Source of the DNA: an uncultured Chloroflexota bacterium
Lineage (GTDB): Bacteria; Chloroflexota; Limnocylindria; Limnocylindrales; CSP1-4
Assembly (NCBI GenBank): GCA_903925955.1
Contig: CAIYHO010000082.1
Span: 1-35,722, forward strand
DNA length: 35,722 nucleotides
Reading direction: 5' to 3'
The notes under the pieces are model-generated. The model was not told where the DNA came from, made no database searches, and was given only the letters and a program-made list of their open reading frames with translations. Positions 18,885 to 27,760 of this stretch are shown here, piece after piece; the stretch's first letter is position 1; every line of letters starts with the position of its first letter. The position numbers and the translations under genes are program-made.

Positions 18885-19232
18885 ATGCTGCCCGTCAGCC
18901 CCGTCGTACCCGCCATCTCGGTGGCAGCCTTGGCCGCGTCACCGGTCGCCGAGGCGTTTGTCCGCTTCTGCTACCAGCGCCGACGCGTTGGGTGGCCGGA
19001 GCTCTATGACGAGATGTGCCTCGTGGCCACGCGCGGTCTGTTCCGCGGCATGGGCCACGACGCCCTGTCGGATGTCGGCGTTGGGTTCAGCCTCTTTGAG
19101 ACCCCGCGTCTGGCGCAGCTGGTGGCACGGATCATTGGCGAAGAGCAGGCGGCTCGCCGGGCGGCCAGGGCAGCCGCGGTAGACGGGATGCGGGGCGAAG
19201 GCGAAGCGGGCGGCGCAACGGCAGCGGCCTAG
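18885..19232 (+). CDS. Small hypothetical protein (115 aa)
   Basis: ATG preceded by GGGAGAGGAG; soluble helical-looking protein MLPVSPVVPAISVAALAASPVAEAFVRFCYQRRRVGWPELYDEMCLVATRGLF... Confidence 0.6.
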   Translation: MLPVSPVVPAISVAALAASPVAEAFVRFCYQRRRVGWPELYDEMCLVATRGLFRGMGHDALSDVGVGFSLFETPRLAQLVARIIGEEQAARRAARAAAVDGMRGEGEAGGATAAA

Positions 19233-19241
19233 GTCCATGCC

Positions 19242-19259
19242 CACCCTCTTTAGGGGGTG
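19242..19259 (+). terminator. Candidate hairpin terminator after the 115-aa ORF
   Basis: CACCCTC-TTTA-GGGGGTG 7-bp stem; no clear T-tract. Confidence 0.35.
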
Positions 19260-19336
19260 TGCGGGTCTTGCGCTAGGGGCGTAGCATCCGGGGGCGGCCG
19301 TGGCAGGTGATCCGTTGATGCCTGCGTGGCCCGCGC

Positions 19337-22300
19337 GTGGTCGGGGGTCTGAGTCTACTGATGGGCGGCGTGACGCCACATCGACGGCTGCTGGGCGGTT
19401 GGCCCGCGGCCTGGTTTGTCGTTCTGCTGATAGGGATCGCTGCGGCGTTCCTGCGCCAGTTGACAACGGCTGCAGGGACCGGCCTCCTCGCCACGGCGTG
19501 CGGGGTCACGGCCACCCTGCTGTTGCTTCGCGCGGGGCTTACGCGTCACCGCGCTCAAGCACCGGCATTTGCGGCCGTCGCGGTGTCGATCCTTCTGGGG
19601 ACGGCGGGGATGACGCTGCGAGCAGGCGCTGGCGGTCCAGTCGCTGACGTTGCCCTGCTGACGGCCGACATCGGCACAAACCTTGCCGGCGCCATAGGCC
19701 TGCTGCTGTTCGCACGGGGATTTGGGCGCGCCGATGCCGACGCCTGGCTTGACGCCGGGTCCATCGGTCTGCTCCTCAGCCTGCTGATCTACGACGCCTT
19801 CACGCGCACGGCTGACATCCCGGGCATTCAGGGCTTCGCTGACTTTGGTGTCGCCACGCTGGACGCCATCCTGTTTGCCATCCTGCTGCGCTTTGTCATC
19901 CGGTTCTTGCGGAACCCCGGGCTGCTGCTGCTGGCCTTCGTGCTTGGCGCGGCAATTGTGATTGACGCGGCCTACTCCGCGCATGGAGGACAGGCGTCCG
20001 CGCTGCCCGCAGCCGCGTACGAGGGGATGTGGCTGCTCGCCTACACCGTGATTGGCGCTGCCACGCTTCACCCCGCGCTGCGCTCGCGCCCGCCGGCGCC
20101 GGTGCCGGTGCCGGAGGCGGACGCGCTGACGCACATCGTGCGCCGGGTGCTGGTGGCCGTGGCCATCCACACGGGCAACGGGCTCATCGTGCTCGCCGTG
20201 ATCGGGGTCCATATCGCGGCAGGGATTGCAGAGCCGCTGCCGGTCATGCTCCTGGGTCTCGCGGGTCTGCTGACTCTTGGCACGGCGCGGTCGGTTCGAG
20301 TGGTACGCCGTCTGGAGTCCGACATCGCGGCGCGGCTTGCGGTGGAGGCGCAGTTGCGTGTCAGCGAGCAGCGCTACCACCGGCTCGCCGAGATGGTCCC
20401 CGTGGGGATCCAGGAGATCGATGCGGCGGGCAACCTGGTTGCCTCAAACCCTGCCTGGTCGACACTCATCGGCACGCCAGACACCGACGCCCCCAAAGCA
20501 AGCCTCATGCGGACCATCCATCCTGATGACGCGCAGCGCGTGCTTGCGACCTGGGATGCGGCCATGCGAGATTTGACGCCGATTGACGAGGAGCACCGGA
20601 TCCTGCGTGATGACGGGACCACCCGCTGGGTGCGGACGGAGGCGGTTCCGCTGCGTGACGCTGGCGGGCAGGGAACTGGCTGGGTCGCGGCGATCAGCGA
20701 TGTCACGGACCTCGTCGACGCCCGCACGATTGCGCTTGAACACGAGGCGATTGCAAACGGCATGCAGGACCAGTCGCCGGTGGGTATCGAGGTCTACGAC
20801 GTGGAGGGGCGGACGCTGCGCCGCAACGACGCCCAGCGGCGTATCCGGGAGCTTGCGAGTCTGCCAGATGCGCCGATCGCCGACGTTCGGGCGGATCCCC
20901 TGACCGCGGCCCTCGCGCAGGGCGCCGCCATCTCGCGCGCACTCGCGGGCGTGGCCGATCCCGCTGAGCCAGAGTCCGTCCGCCTGATGCTCCACGGCCA
21001 TGGCGGGACCGCAGGCGAGGTCTGGCTTCGCATCCGCTGGTTCCCGCTCAAGGGCGACGACGGGCGCGTGGCCGCGCTCATCTCGTTCACCGAGGACGTC
21101 ACGGCGAAAGTCCAGGCCGCCGCAGACCGTCAGGCAGCCGATGCCGCCGTGCGGGAGGCGGCGAAGCTCGAGGCGCTGGGCGTCCTTGCCGGCGGCATCG
21201 CACACGACTTCAACAACATCCTCGTGGCGATCCTGGGCCACATCGGCTTCGCCCGCGAGGGGATTGCCGAGGAGTCCGCCCCGGCCACGGACCTTGCTGC
21301 CGCGGAGCAGGCCGCGCATCGGGCTGCCGATCTCGCCCGCCAGATGCTGGCCTACAGCGGCCACGGGACCATCCAGGTGGGCCCCATGTCGCTCAACGCC
21401 GCGGCCCGTGACATGGGAGACATGGTCATCAGCAGCCTTGCACCCGGCGCCCGCGTGGTGTTTGACCTTGATGAGGCCCTTCCGGCGGTGATCGCGGACG
21501 CCACGCAGGTGCGCCAGATCGTGCTGAACCTGGTCGTGAACGCGTCCGAGGCGCTGGGAGGGCAAGCAGGGACCGTCACAGTCCGCACAGGGCTTGCCGT
21601 TGTTGGCCCGGATGACCCCGACCTCATCCCCGGTACCACCGCGGAGCCGGGAACCTACGCGATGCTGCAGGTTTCCGACACCGGTATGGGGATGGACGCC
21701 GCCACCATGCATCGGGTCTTCGAGCCGTTCTTCTCCACCAAGAAGGCTGGCCGGGGTCTTGGTCTGGCTGCCACGCTGGGCATTGTGAAGGGCCATGACG
21801 GGGCAATCCGGGTTCGATCGCGGCTGGGCCTTGGGACCTGTTTTGAAATCCTGCTTCGCCCAGATGGCGGGGTGGTGCCGGCTGCCGCGCCGTCGCCGTT
21901 GGCGCCGCCGGATCGCCTGACGGTGGCGTCAGTCCTGCTTGTGGACGATGAGGATGGCGTGCGACGTGTGGCGCGCAGGGTTCTGGAGCGGTCTGCGTAC
22001 CGGGTGGTGGAGGCGTCAGATGGGCCGGACGCAATTGCCCTGTTTGAGGGAGCGCCCGATCTCTACGAGGCCGTTGTGCTTGACCTCGCCCTGCCAACGA
22101 TGGGCGGTCGGGCCGTGCTTGCGGAGTTGCGTGCCCGTCGCGCAGAGATCCCGGTGGTGATCTGCTCTGGCTGGGCAGCCGACGACGTTGGCGACACCCT
22201 GCGCGCGTCGCCGCACACCGTGTTTCTGCAGAAGCCGTTTACGCCACCGGAGCTCACGGGTGCGCTGGAGCAGGCAATCCGGGCAGCGGCAACACGCAAC

Positions 22301-22345
22301 GTGTTGGGCGAGTTCGCGGGCGCGCCCGCGACAACCGACAGGTAG
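19337..22345 (+). CDS. Membrane hybrid sensor histidine kinase (N-terminal TM sensor, PAS domains, HisKA/HATPase, C-terminal receiver)
   Basis: About eight hydrophobic segments, then PAS (RYHRLAEMVPVGIQEIDAAGNLVASNPAW); KLEALGVLAGGIAHDFNNIL H-box; VLNLVVNASEAL N-box; SDTGMGMD; FEPFFSTKKAGRGLGLA; receiver VLLVDDEDGVRRV...VVLDLALPTMGG...FLQKPFTPPEL. Confidence 0.93.
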   Translation: MVGGLSLLMGGVTPHRRLLGGWPAAWFVVLLIGIAAAFLRQLTTAAGTGLLATACGVTATLLLLRAGLTRHRAQAPAFAAVAVSILLGTAGMTLRAGAGGPVADVALLTADIGTNLAGAIGLLLFARGFGRADADAWLDAGSIGLLLSLLIYDAFTRTADIPGIQGFADFGVATLDAILFAILLRFVIRFLRNPGLLLLAFVLGAAIVIDAAYSAHGGQASALPAAAYEGMWLLAYTVIGAATLHPALRSRPPAPVPVPEADALTHIVRRVLVAVAIHTGNGLIVLAVIGVHIAAGIAEPLPVMLLGLAGLLTLGTARSVRVVRRLESDIAARLAVEAQLRVSEQRYHRLAEMVPVGIQEIDAAGNLVASNPAWSTLIGTPDTDAPKASLMRTIHPDDAQRVLATWDAAMRDLTPIDEEHRILRDDGTTRWVRTEAVPLRDAGGQGTGWVAAISDVTDLVDARTIALEHEAIANGMQDQSPVGIEVYDVEGRTLRRNDAQRRIRELASLPDAPIADVRADPLTAALAQGAAISRALAGVADPAEPESVRLMLHGHGGTAGEVWLRIRWFPLKGDDGRVAALISFTEDVTAKVQAAADRQAADAAVREAAKLEALGVLAGGIAHDFNNILVAILGHIGFAREGIAEESAPATDLAAAEQAAHRAADLARQMLAYSGHGTIQVGPMSLNAAARDMGDMVISSLAPGARVVFDLDEALPAVIADATQVRQIVLNLVVNASEALGGQAGTVTVRTGLAVVGPDDPDLIPGTTAEPGTYAMLQVSDTGMGMDAATMHRVFEPFFSTKKAGRGLGLAATLGIVKGHDGAIRVRSRLGLGTCFEILLRPDGGVVPAAAPSPLAPPDRLTVASVLLVDDEDGVRRVARRVLERSAYRVVEASDGPDAIALFEGAPDLYEAVVLDLALPTMGGRAVLAELRARRAEIPVVICSGWAADDVGDTLRASPHTVFLQKPFTPPELTGALEQAIRAAATRNVLGEFAGAPATTDR

Positions 22346-22354
22346 GCCAGGGCC

Positions 22355-22591
22355 TCAGGCGCGGATGCGCCGCCGGGACATCTCGCCCTCGATCTGCCGC
22401 TCAGCTTCCACATAGCGGTCGATCTGGTCCCGCAGCTGGTTTGCCTCAGGCGTATAGAGGTGAACCTGCTGCTGGAGGATGTAGGAAAGCCGCCTGCTGG
22501 TCATCCGGACGTGGTCCAGGTTCTTCATCAGCACAAGCGGATCCATCGACGCGAGGTCAGACGCGGGGTACATCTCGTTCATCGCCAGCAA
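22355..22591 (-). CDS. Small helical hypothetical protein (about 75-78 aa)
   Basis: MNEMYPASDLASMDPLVLMKNLDHVRMTSRRLSYILQQQVHLYTPEANQLRDQIDRYVEAERQIEGEM; compositionally protein-like, convergent with the kinase. Confidence 0.55.
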   Translation of the reverse strand: MLAMNEMYPASDLASMDPLVLMKNLDHVRMTSRRLSYILQQQVHLYTPEANQLRDQIDRYVEAERQIEGEMSRRRIRA

Positions 22592-22701
22592 TGCTAGCCC
22601 AAGCGGGGCGGCCCTTGCGGGGCGTTTGGCGCGAAGGGCTGTTGCGGAGCCGCTGCCGCGGGTAACCTGCCTGCTCTCGGAGTTTGGCAGGAGGGTGGTT
22701 G

Positions 22702-23433
22702 ATGCGGACGATCGCAGGCGCGCTGCTGGTGTTCATCGTGGCCGGGTGCGCCGGGGGCGGCTCGCCAACCGCCGTCTCGTCAGCTGCGCCGTCGGTTGCG
22801 CCCGCCACCACGGCTGTGCCGACGCCCGCCGCGACGGCCACCCCAACCGCCCCGCCAGCGCCAACGTTGCCGCCGGCCCCCACGCCAACACCCCGCGGCT
22901 GCCTGCCAGACCCCATTTCGCTTGTGGATCTCATCGGCATCGACAAGCCGCAGGGGCCGCTGTCCGCCAAGTACCCGCAGATTGCCGGACCGTACGGCGA
23001 GCACGCGTTGGCCTGCCTCGGTGGCGCCTCAATCACGTTCAAGGGCTTTGTTGCCGTGCCAGAGGGACTCGGCGGCGTGACGGCCTTCAGTTACGAGCCC
23101 ACGTGGTTCTTCACGGGCTACTGGGTGCAGCCAACGGCGGCGGTGATGGACCCTGCGTTCCCGGAGTTTGGCGCCGGGCCGTGGCTGGCAATGGCGATCC
23201 CCAAGGAGGTGGGCAACTGCTGGGGCGCGGACGGGATAGCGGACCCAACGTGCCCATTTCAGCCGTACGCGGGCAAGTGGGTGATGGTGACCGGGCACTA
23301 CGACGATCCCGCGGCGAAGGACTGCCGCGTGGTGAGCAAGAGCCCGGAGGTTGGACCCGCGCCCAACGCCAAGCAGATGGTCCAGATCTGCCGCAGCACG
23401 TTTGTGCTGGACAAGGTTGCCCCGGCGAGTTGA
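22702..23433 (+). CDS. Hypothetical lipoprotein with Pro/Thr/Ala-rich linker
   Basis: ATG 22702 after GGAGGG; MRTIAGALLVFIVAGCAGGG lipobox (VAGC), PT-rich spacer, then a Cys-containing globular domain. Confidence 0.8.
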   Translation: MRTIAGALLVFIVAGCAGGGSPTAVSSAAPSVAPATTAVPTPAATATPTAPPAPTLPPAPTPTPRGCLPDPISLVDLIGIDKPQGPLSAKYPQIAGPYGEHALACLGGASITFKGFVAVPEGLGGVTAFSYEPTWFFTGYWVQPTAAVMDPAFPEFGAGPWLAMAIPKEVGNCWGADGIADPTCPFQPYAGKWVMVTGHYDDPAAKDCRVVSKSPEVGPAPNAKQMVQICRSTFVLDKVAPAS

Positions 23434-23477
23434 CCGGCGGCGGCACGCGCTAGGGGGCGCGGACTAAGGGGCACGCG

Positions 23478-24881
23478 CTAGAGGGCGCGCAGCCTCGTGG
23501 GCGGCCACGTCCAGTTGACCGGCACGTCGGCGGCCGCAAGTGCCCGGCGTCGGCCGGCCTCTGTGGCGCCCAGCACCAAGATCACGTCCGTCTTGGTTGC
23601 CTGGCCTGCTTCAGCGCCCCACAGCCGCGTCATCTTGCGATTGGCGGCCACTTCGTCACGGACGAGGCCCGCAAGGCGGAACCCGGCGGGGTGGGCCGCT
23701 TCCTCCCAGACCCGCTCGGCCAGGCCAAGACCCGCTGCCGACGGCTTGCCGCGGTCTGTCTCCACGTCGCCGATCACCAGCACGGCGATCCCGTCGTCGG
23801 TGAGCGCCGGCCGCAGGTCCGCAAGCACGTCGCGCATGAACTCGATGTACGCCTCGGGCTGGTGTGCCGTGTCCAGCGTGGCGTCGATGGCGGCGGCGTC
23901 AAAGCCCAACAGCCAGGTGCGCAGCCAGTTGTAGTAGCCGTACTTGAGCACGCGCAGATACGGCGGCGACGTCACCACGAGCCGGACCCGATCGCCCATG
24001 CCGCGCTCCCGCAGCGCAACGCGGGCCCGGCGACCGGCCGTCCGCGCATCCCCAAGCAGCGCGATGCCGGTGGTGGGGGGCAGTGGCTGGCGGTAGAGGC
24101 GGTCGAGCTTTGCCGCAAGCGCCCCAAAGGCATCGCGCTCGGGCGGCTGGTACCCGGTCCGCTCCACAAACGCCTGCACGTAGCGCGGCGCCATGCTGAA
24201 CGTGTTGGGCATGACCGTGGAGAGGTAGGCCGGCGTCTTGCCGTGCAGGATCCCGGCCAGGGACGCCGCAAGGAAGCGGTCCACGTGGTTGTCCAGCTGC
24301 AGGCGGGACCGCAGGTGCGCCACCTGCCCCAGCGTCTGGGGGTGGAAGGCCACGGCCACCGCAGCAGGCAGGGCCTCGTCACGGGCCTCAGGACCGCCGC
24401 CGCTGCCCGCTCGCGGGATAAACGCTGAGGGATGGCCAGGCCTGATGCCCGCCTGGCGCCCGATGGATGTCCATGCCTCAGCATCCGCGAGCCAGCCGAG
24501 GCGCAGGGCAAGCAGCCGCGTCCGCGCCTCCACGGCTGTGGCGGGTTCAATCTTGGCGGCGGTGAGGACGTGGGCAAGCGGGTTGAGGTCGTTGCCAACG
24601 CCAATCCGTCCCTCCGCGGCCGCCTGCACGGGTGCCGTGCCGCGACCGGAGAACGGGTCAAGCACCACGTCGCCGGGGCGGCTGTAGCGGGCGATGAAGG
24701 CGTGGGCGAGGGCAGCCGGGAAGCTCGCGAGATACGAGCACATCGGGTGCAGGCTGTGGCCCCACAGGCGCGGCTGGTCCTTCCAGTCTGCCTCAAGTGC
24801 AAGCGTCGGCAGGGCGCTCGGCAGCTCCAGCGCAAGCTGGCCAGCCGTGGACGCGTGTAGGTGCCGTGTTGTGTCGGGCAT
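23478..24881 (-). CDS. DNA methyltransferase (N4-cytosine/N6-adenine family), apparently orphan
   Basis: HSLHPMCSYLASFPAALAHAFI; motif I VVLDPFSGRGTAPVQAAAEGRIGVGNDLNP; motif IV VVTSPPYLRVLKYGYYNWLR. Likely start MPDTTRHLH at 24881. Confidence 0.85.
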   Translation of the reverse strand: MPDTTRHLHASTAGQLALELPSALPTLALEADWKDQPRLWGHSLHPMCSYLASFPAALAHAFIARYSRPGDVVLDPFSGRGTAPVQAAAEGRIGVGNDLNPLAHVLTAAKIEPATAVEARTRLLALRLGWLADAEAWTSIGRQAGIRPGHPSAFIPRAGSGGGPEARDEALPAAVAVAFHPQTLGQVAHLRSRLQLDNHVDRFLAASLAGILHGKTPAYLSTVMPNTFSMAPRYVQAFVERTGYQPPERDAFGALAAKLDRLYRQPLPPTTGIALLGDARTAGRRARVALRERGMGDRVRLVVTSPPYLRVLKYGYYNWLRTWLLGFDAAAIDATLDTAHQPEAYIEFMRDVLADLRPALTDDGIAVLVIGDVETDRGKPSAAGLGLAERVWEEAAHPAGFRLAGLVRDEVAANRKMTRLWGAEAGQATKTDVILVLGATEAGRRRALAAADVPVNWTWPPTRLRAL

Positions 24882-24964
24882 TCCCGGGCCTCGACGGTCC
24901 GCGCGGCGAGGACGCCGCGTGCGGGTGGCGGAGCATACCACCGCGGATTCGAGCCGGGGCGACC

Positions 24965-27673
24965 TCAGCGGGGCGCCGGTGCCTCGATACGCACACGGGC
25001 ATCAACCACAACCGCGCCATCGGCCAGCACGACGACCGGGTTGCAGTCCATCTCCACAATCTCCGGATGCGCCTCAACCATGGCGCTGACGCGGAGGAGC
25101 ACGCCCTCGAGCGCACCGATGTCGGCGCGCGACGCGTTTCGGTAGCCCTCAAGCAGCGGGTACATGGCCAGCGAGCGGAGCATCTCGCCCGCATCGCGAT
25201 CGGTCAGCGGCGTGATCCGCACGGCCACGTCCTTGAGCAGCTCCATCTCGGAGTCACCGGCGCCGCACGCGATGACAGGACCAAACAGCCGATCATGGAC
25301 GACGCCCACGAGCATCTCCGTGCCCGACGGGACCATGCGCTGAACGAGGAACCGTTCAATCTTGTGGCCAGCGGCCGCAAGATCCGTTGCCATCGCCTCA
25401 GCCGCCGGGCGGACGTCGTTGGCATTGAGTCCCAGCACCACGGCGCGGGCCTCGCGCTTGCGCACAACCCCGGGTGCAACCGCCTTGAGCGCAACGGACC
25501 CACCCAGCTCCTCGGCGGCTGCGGCTGCTTCAGCAGGCGTTGCGGCAAGCCGCCAGTCCGCCACCCGGATGCCGTAGCACTCAAGCAGCTGCGCCGCCTC
25601 GTCGGGGGGCAGCCAGCGCGAGCGGTGGGGCGCATCGCCAACTTCGGCCAGAGCCCGGGCCAAGAGGCGCGTGGCCTCGTCAGGCCGGAGGTCGGGCAGG
25701 TTGGGGGCGTTGCCTTCAGGCGCCATGCGCCACTCGGCGTAGCGCACCGCGTGGGCAAGCGCCTGGGCGGCCTCCTCGGGGAACATGAACGCTGGAACCC
25801 GCAGGTCCGGCCCCCGCAGCTCTGCGGGACCGCCCTCGGCCGACATGAACACGGTGAGCACCGGGACGGGACGCGGAAGCGTGGCCACCGCGGTGTGGAT
25901 GGCCGCGGCCACATCGCTGCTTGAGGCGCCCAGCGGCGGCACAAACAGCACGATGATTGCGTGGATCTCCTCGCACGCGGCAAGGATCCCGATGGCGCGC
26001 CCGTAGGCTTCGGCAGACGCGTCACCTGTGTCCACCGGGTTGTCCAGCGTTGCCATCGCCGGCAGGCATTCGCCAAGCGCCCGACGCGCGGTCTCGGGGA
26101 GTGGTGGCACCAGCAGGCCGCCCGCTTCGCAGGCATCGGCAGCCAGGATGCCCGGCCCGCCGCCGTTGGTCAGGATCGCCACACCGCGCCCAAGCGGCAG
26201 CGGCTGGTTGGCCAGCAGCGAGGCCACATCGAAGAACTCCGACAGCGTGTCCGTGCGCACCACACCGGCCTGGTGGAACAGCGCATCCACCGTGACGTCC
26301 GACGCCCCGATCCGGGCGCCGGTGTGGGACATCGTGGCCCGCTGGCCTGCCGCAGACCGGCCGCTCTTCACCGCGATGATGGGCTTGGTCCGGCCAACGC
26401 GCCGGGCGATCCGTGAGAACTTGCGCGGGTTGCCCACGGATTCCAGATACAGCGCGATCACGCTGCACGCCGGATCTGACTCCCAGTACTGCAGGAAGTC
26501 GTTGCCCGAGAGGTCTGCCTTGTTGCCGATGGAGATGAAGCTTGAGAGCCCCAGCCCCAGACGGTTGGCGTGCTCGATGATTGCCAGACCCAGCGCGCCG
26601 CTCTGCGAAAAGAAGCCAACGCGGCCGTTGATGGGCAGGGTGGGGGAGAATGTGGCATTGAGCCGGACGCTGGGCTCAAGGTTGATGACGCCCATGGCGT
26701 TGGGCCCAACCAGACGCATGCCTGCGCCGCGGCAGGCGGCCACAAGCTCGCGCTGGCGGACGGCGCCTTCGGGCCCGGTTTCAGCAAAGCCCGGCGACAC
26801 CACCACCACCGTCTTGATGCCCTTGGCCGCACACTCGTGGACGGCGCCGATGGTGATGTTGGCCGGCAGCGCGATGAGCGCGAGGTCAACTGGCCCAGGG
26901 ATGGCGCTCACCGAGCGGTACGCGGCAACCGACTGGACCACGTCGGCATTGAGGTTCACCGGATAGACCGGGCCCGTGAAGCCGCTGCTCACGAGGTTGT
27001 GGAAGAGCTCGCCGCCCACGGTGCCACGCTGGCGTGATGCGCCAATGACGGCAACCGACGCCGGGTGGAGCAGCGCGTGGACCGCCGCGGCCGCCGCCAC
27101 CTGCTCGCGGCGCTCAAAGCGCTGGCGCGCTTCGCCGCTGAGCTCGGTGGGGAACTCCACCGAGATGCTGCCTGGCTCCGAGTGCAGCCGGAGCGGGAAG
27201 CCGCTGGCCCGGAAGACATCGAGCATCTTGGCGTTCTCCAGCAGGACCTCCGCCAGAAAGGTTGTGATGCCCGCCTCGTTAGCGCGCCGTGCAAGCGCCT
27301 CCAGGAGCAGCGTGGCAACCCCCATGCCCTGCCACTCGTCGGCCACCACAAACGCAGCTTCGGCTGTGGTCTTGTCCAGGAAGAGGTAGGTGCCGGTACC
27401 GATGACGTGCGTGGCGCCGCCGATCTCGGTCTCCGCAACCAGCGAGCAGTCCCGGGGATCTTCAAGCACCGCCCATGTCCGGGCGCGGGCCTCAAGATCG
27501 CCGCCGACGCTTGCAAACCGCAGCCGTCGCGACTCCGGGTCCAGCGCCTCAAGGAACGCCACCATCCCGGGGACGTCCAGCTCGGCGGCGTCGCGGATCC
27601 GGATGGACGAGCCATCGCGCAGGATCGTGTCGCGCGTCTCGTCCCGGCTTGCCGCGGGCGTAAAGCCGTCCAC
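24965..27673 (-). CDS. Fusion of N-terminal GNAT acetyltransferase and acyl-CoA synthetase (NDP-forming)/ATP-grasp
   Basis: GTG start at 27673 preceded by AAGGAGG on the minus strand. GNAT motif VADEWQGMGVATLLLEAL; CoA-binding AVIGASRQRGTVGGELFHNLV; AVKSGRSAAGQRATMSHTGA; C-terminal ATP-grasp SVALKAVAPGVVRK... Confidence 0.92.
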   Translation of the reverse strand: MDGFTPAASRDETRDTILRDGSSIRIRDAAELDVPGMVAFLEALDPESRRLRFASVGGDLEARARTWAVLEDPRDCSLVAETEIGGATHVIGTGTYLFLDKTTAEAAFVVADEWQGMGVATLLLEALARRANEAGITTFLAEVLLENAKMLDVFRASGFPLRLHSEPGSISVEFPTELSGEARQRFERREQVAAAAAVHALLHPASVAVIGASRQRGTVGGELFHNLVSSGFTGPVYPVNLNADVVQSVAAYRSVSAIPGPVDLALIALPANITIGAVHECAAKGIKTVVVVSPGFAETGPEGAVRQRELVAACRGAGMRLVGPNAMGVINLEPSVRLNATFSPTLPINGRVGFFSQSGALGLAIIEHANRLGLGLSSFISIGNKADLSGNDFLQYWESDPACSVIALYLESVGNPRKFSRIARRVGRTKPIIAVKSGRSAAGQRATMSHTGARIGASDVTVDALFHQAGVVRTDTLSEFFDVASLLANQPLPLGRGVAILTNGGGPGILAADACEAGGLLVPPLPETARRALGECLPAMATLDNPVDTGDASAEAYGRAIGILAACEEIHAIIVLFVPPLGASSSDVAAAIHTAVATLPRPVPVLTVFMSAEGGPAELRGPDLRVPAFMFPEEAAQALAHAVRYAEWRMAPEGNAPNLPDLRPDEATRLLARALAEVGDAPHRSRWLPPDEAAQLLECYGIRVADWRLAATPAEAAAAAEELGGSVALKAVAPGVVRKREARAVVLGLNANDVRPAAEAMATDLAAAGHKIERFLVQRMVPSGTEMLVGVVHDRLFGPVIACGAGDSEMELLKDVAVRITPLTDRDAGEMLRSLAMYPLLEGYRNASRADIGALEGVLLRVSAMVEAHPEIVEMDCNPVVVLADGAVVVDARVRIEAPAPR

Positions 27674-27760
27674 CGGTCCTCCTTGCCGCAGCGCGGTTGT
27701 CGCTGCCAAACGCTTGCCATCCTACGCGCTGGCTGGCGCCACTCTAGACTGCCCAGCGTC

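Noticed and set aside
20444-21796. 450-aa minus-strand ORF opposite the hybrid kinase
   Set aside because: Antisense to a clear histidine kinase; composition (H/R/G/A) is typical of GC shadow ORFs.
27065-27760. N-terminal extension of the HDAC ORF (232 extra residues)
   Set aside because: Antisense to the GNAT domain; HDAC homology begins after the internal ATG at 27761.
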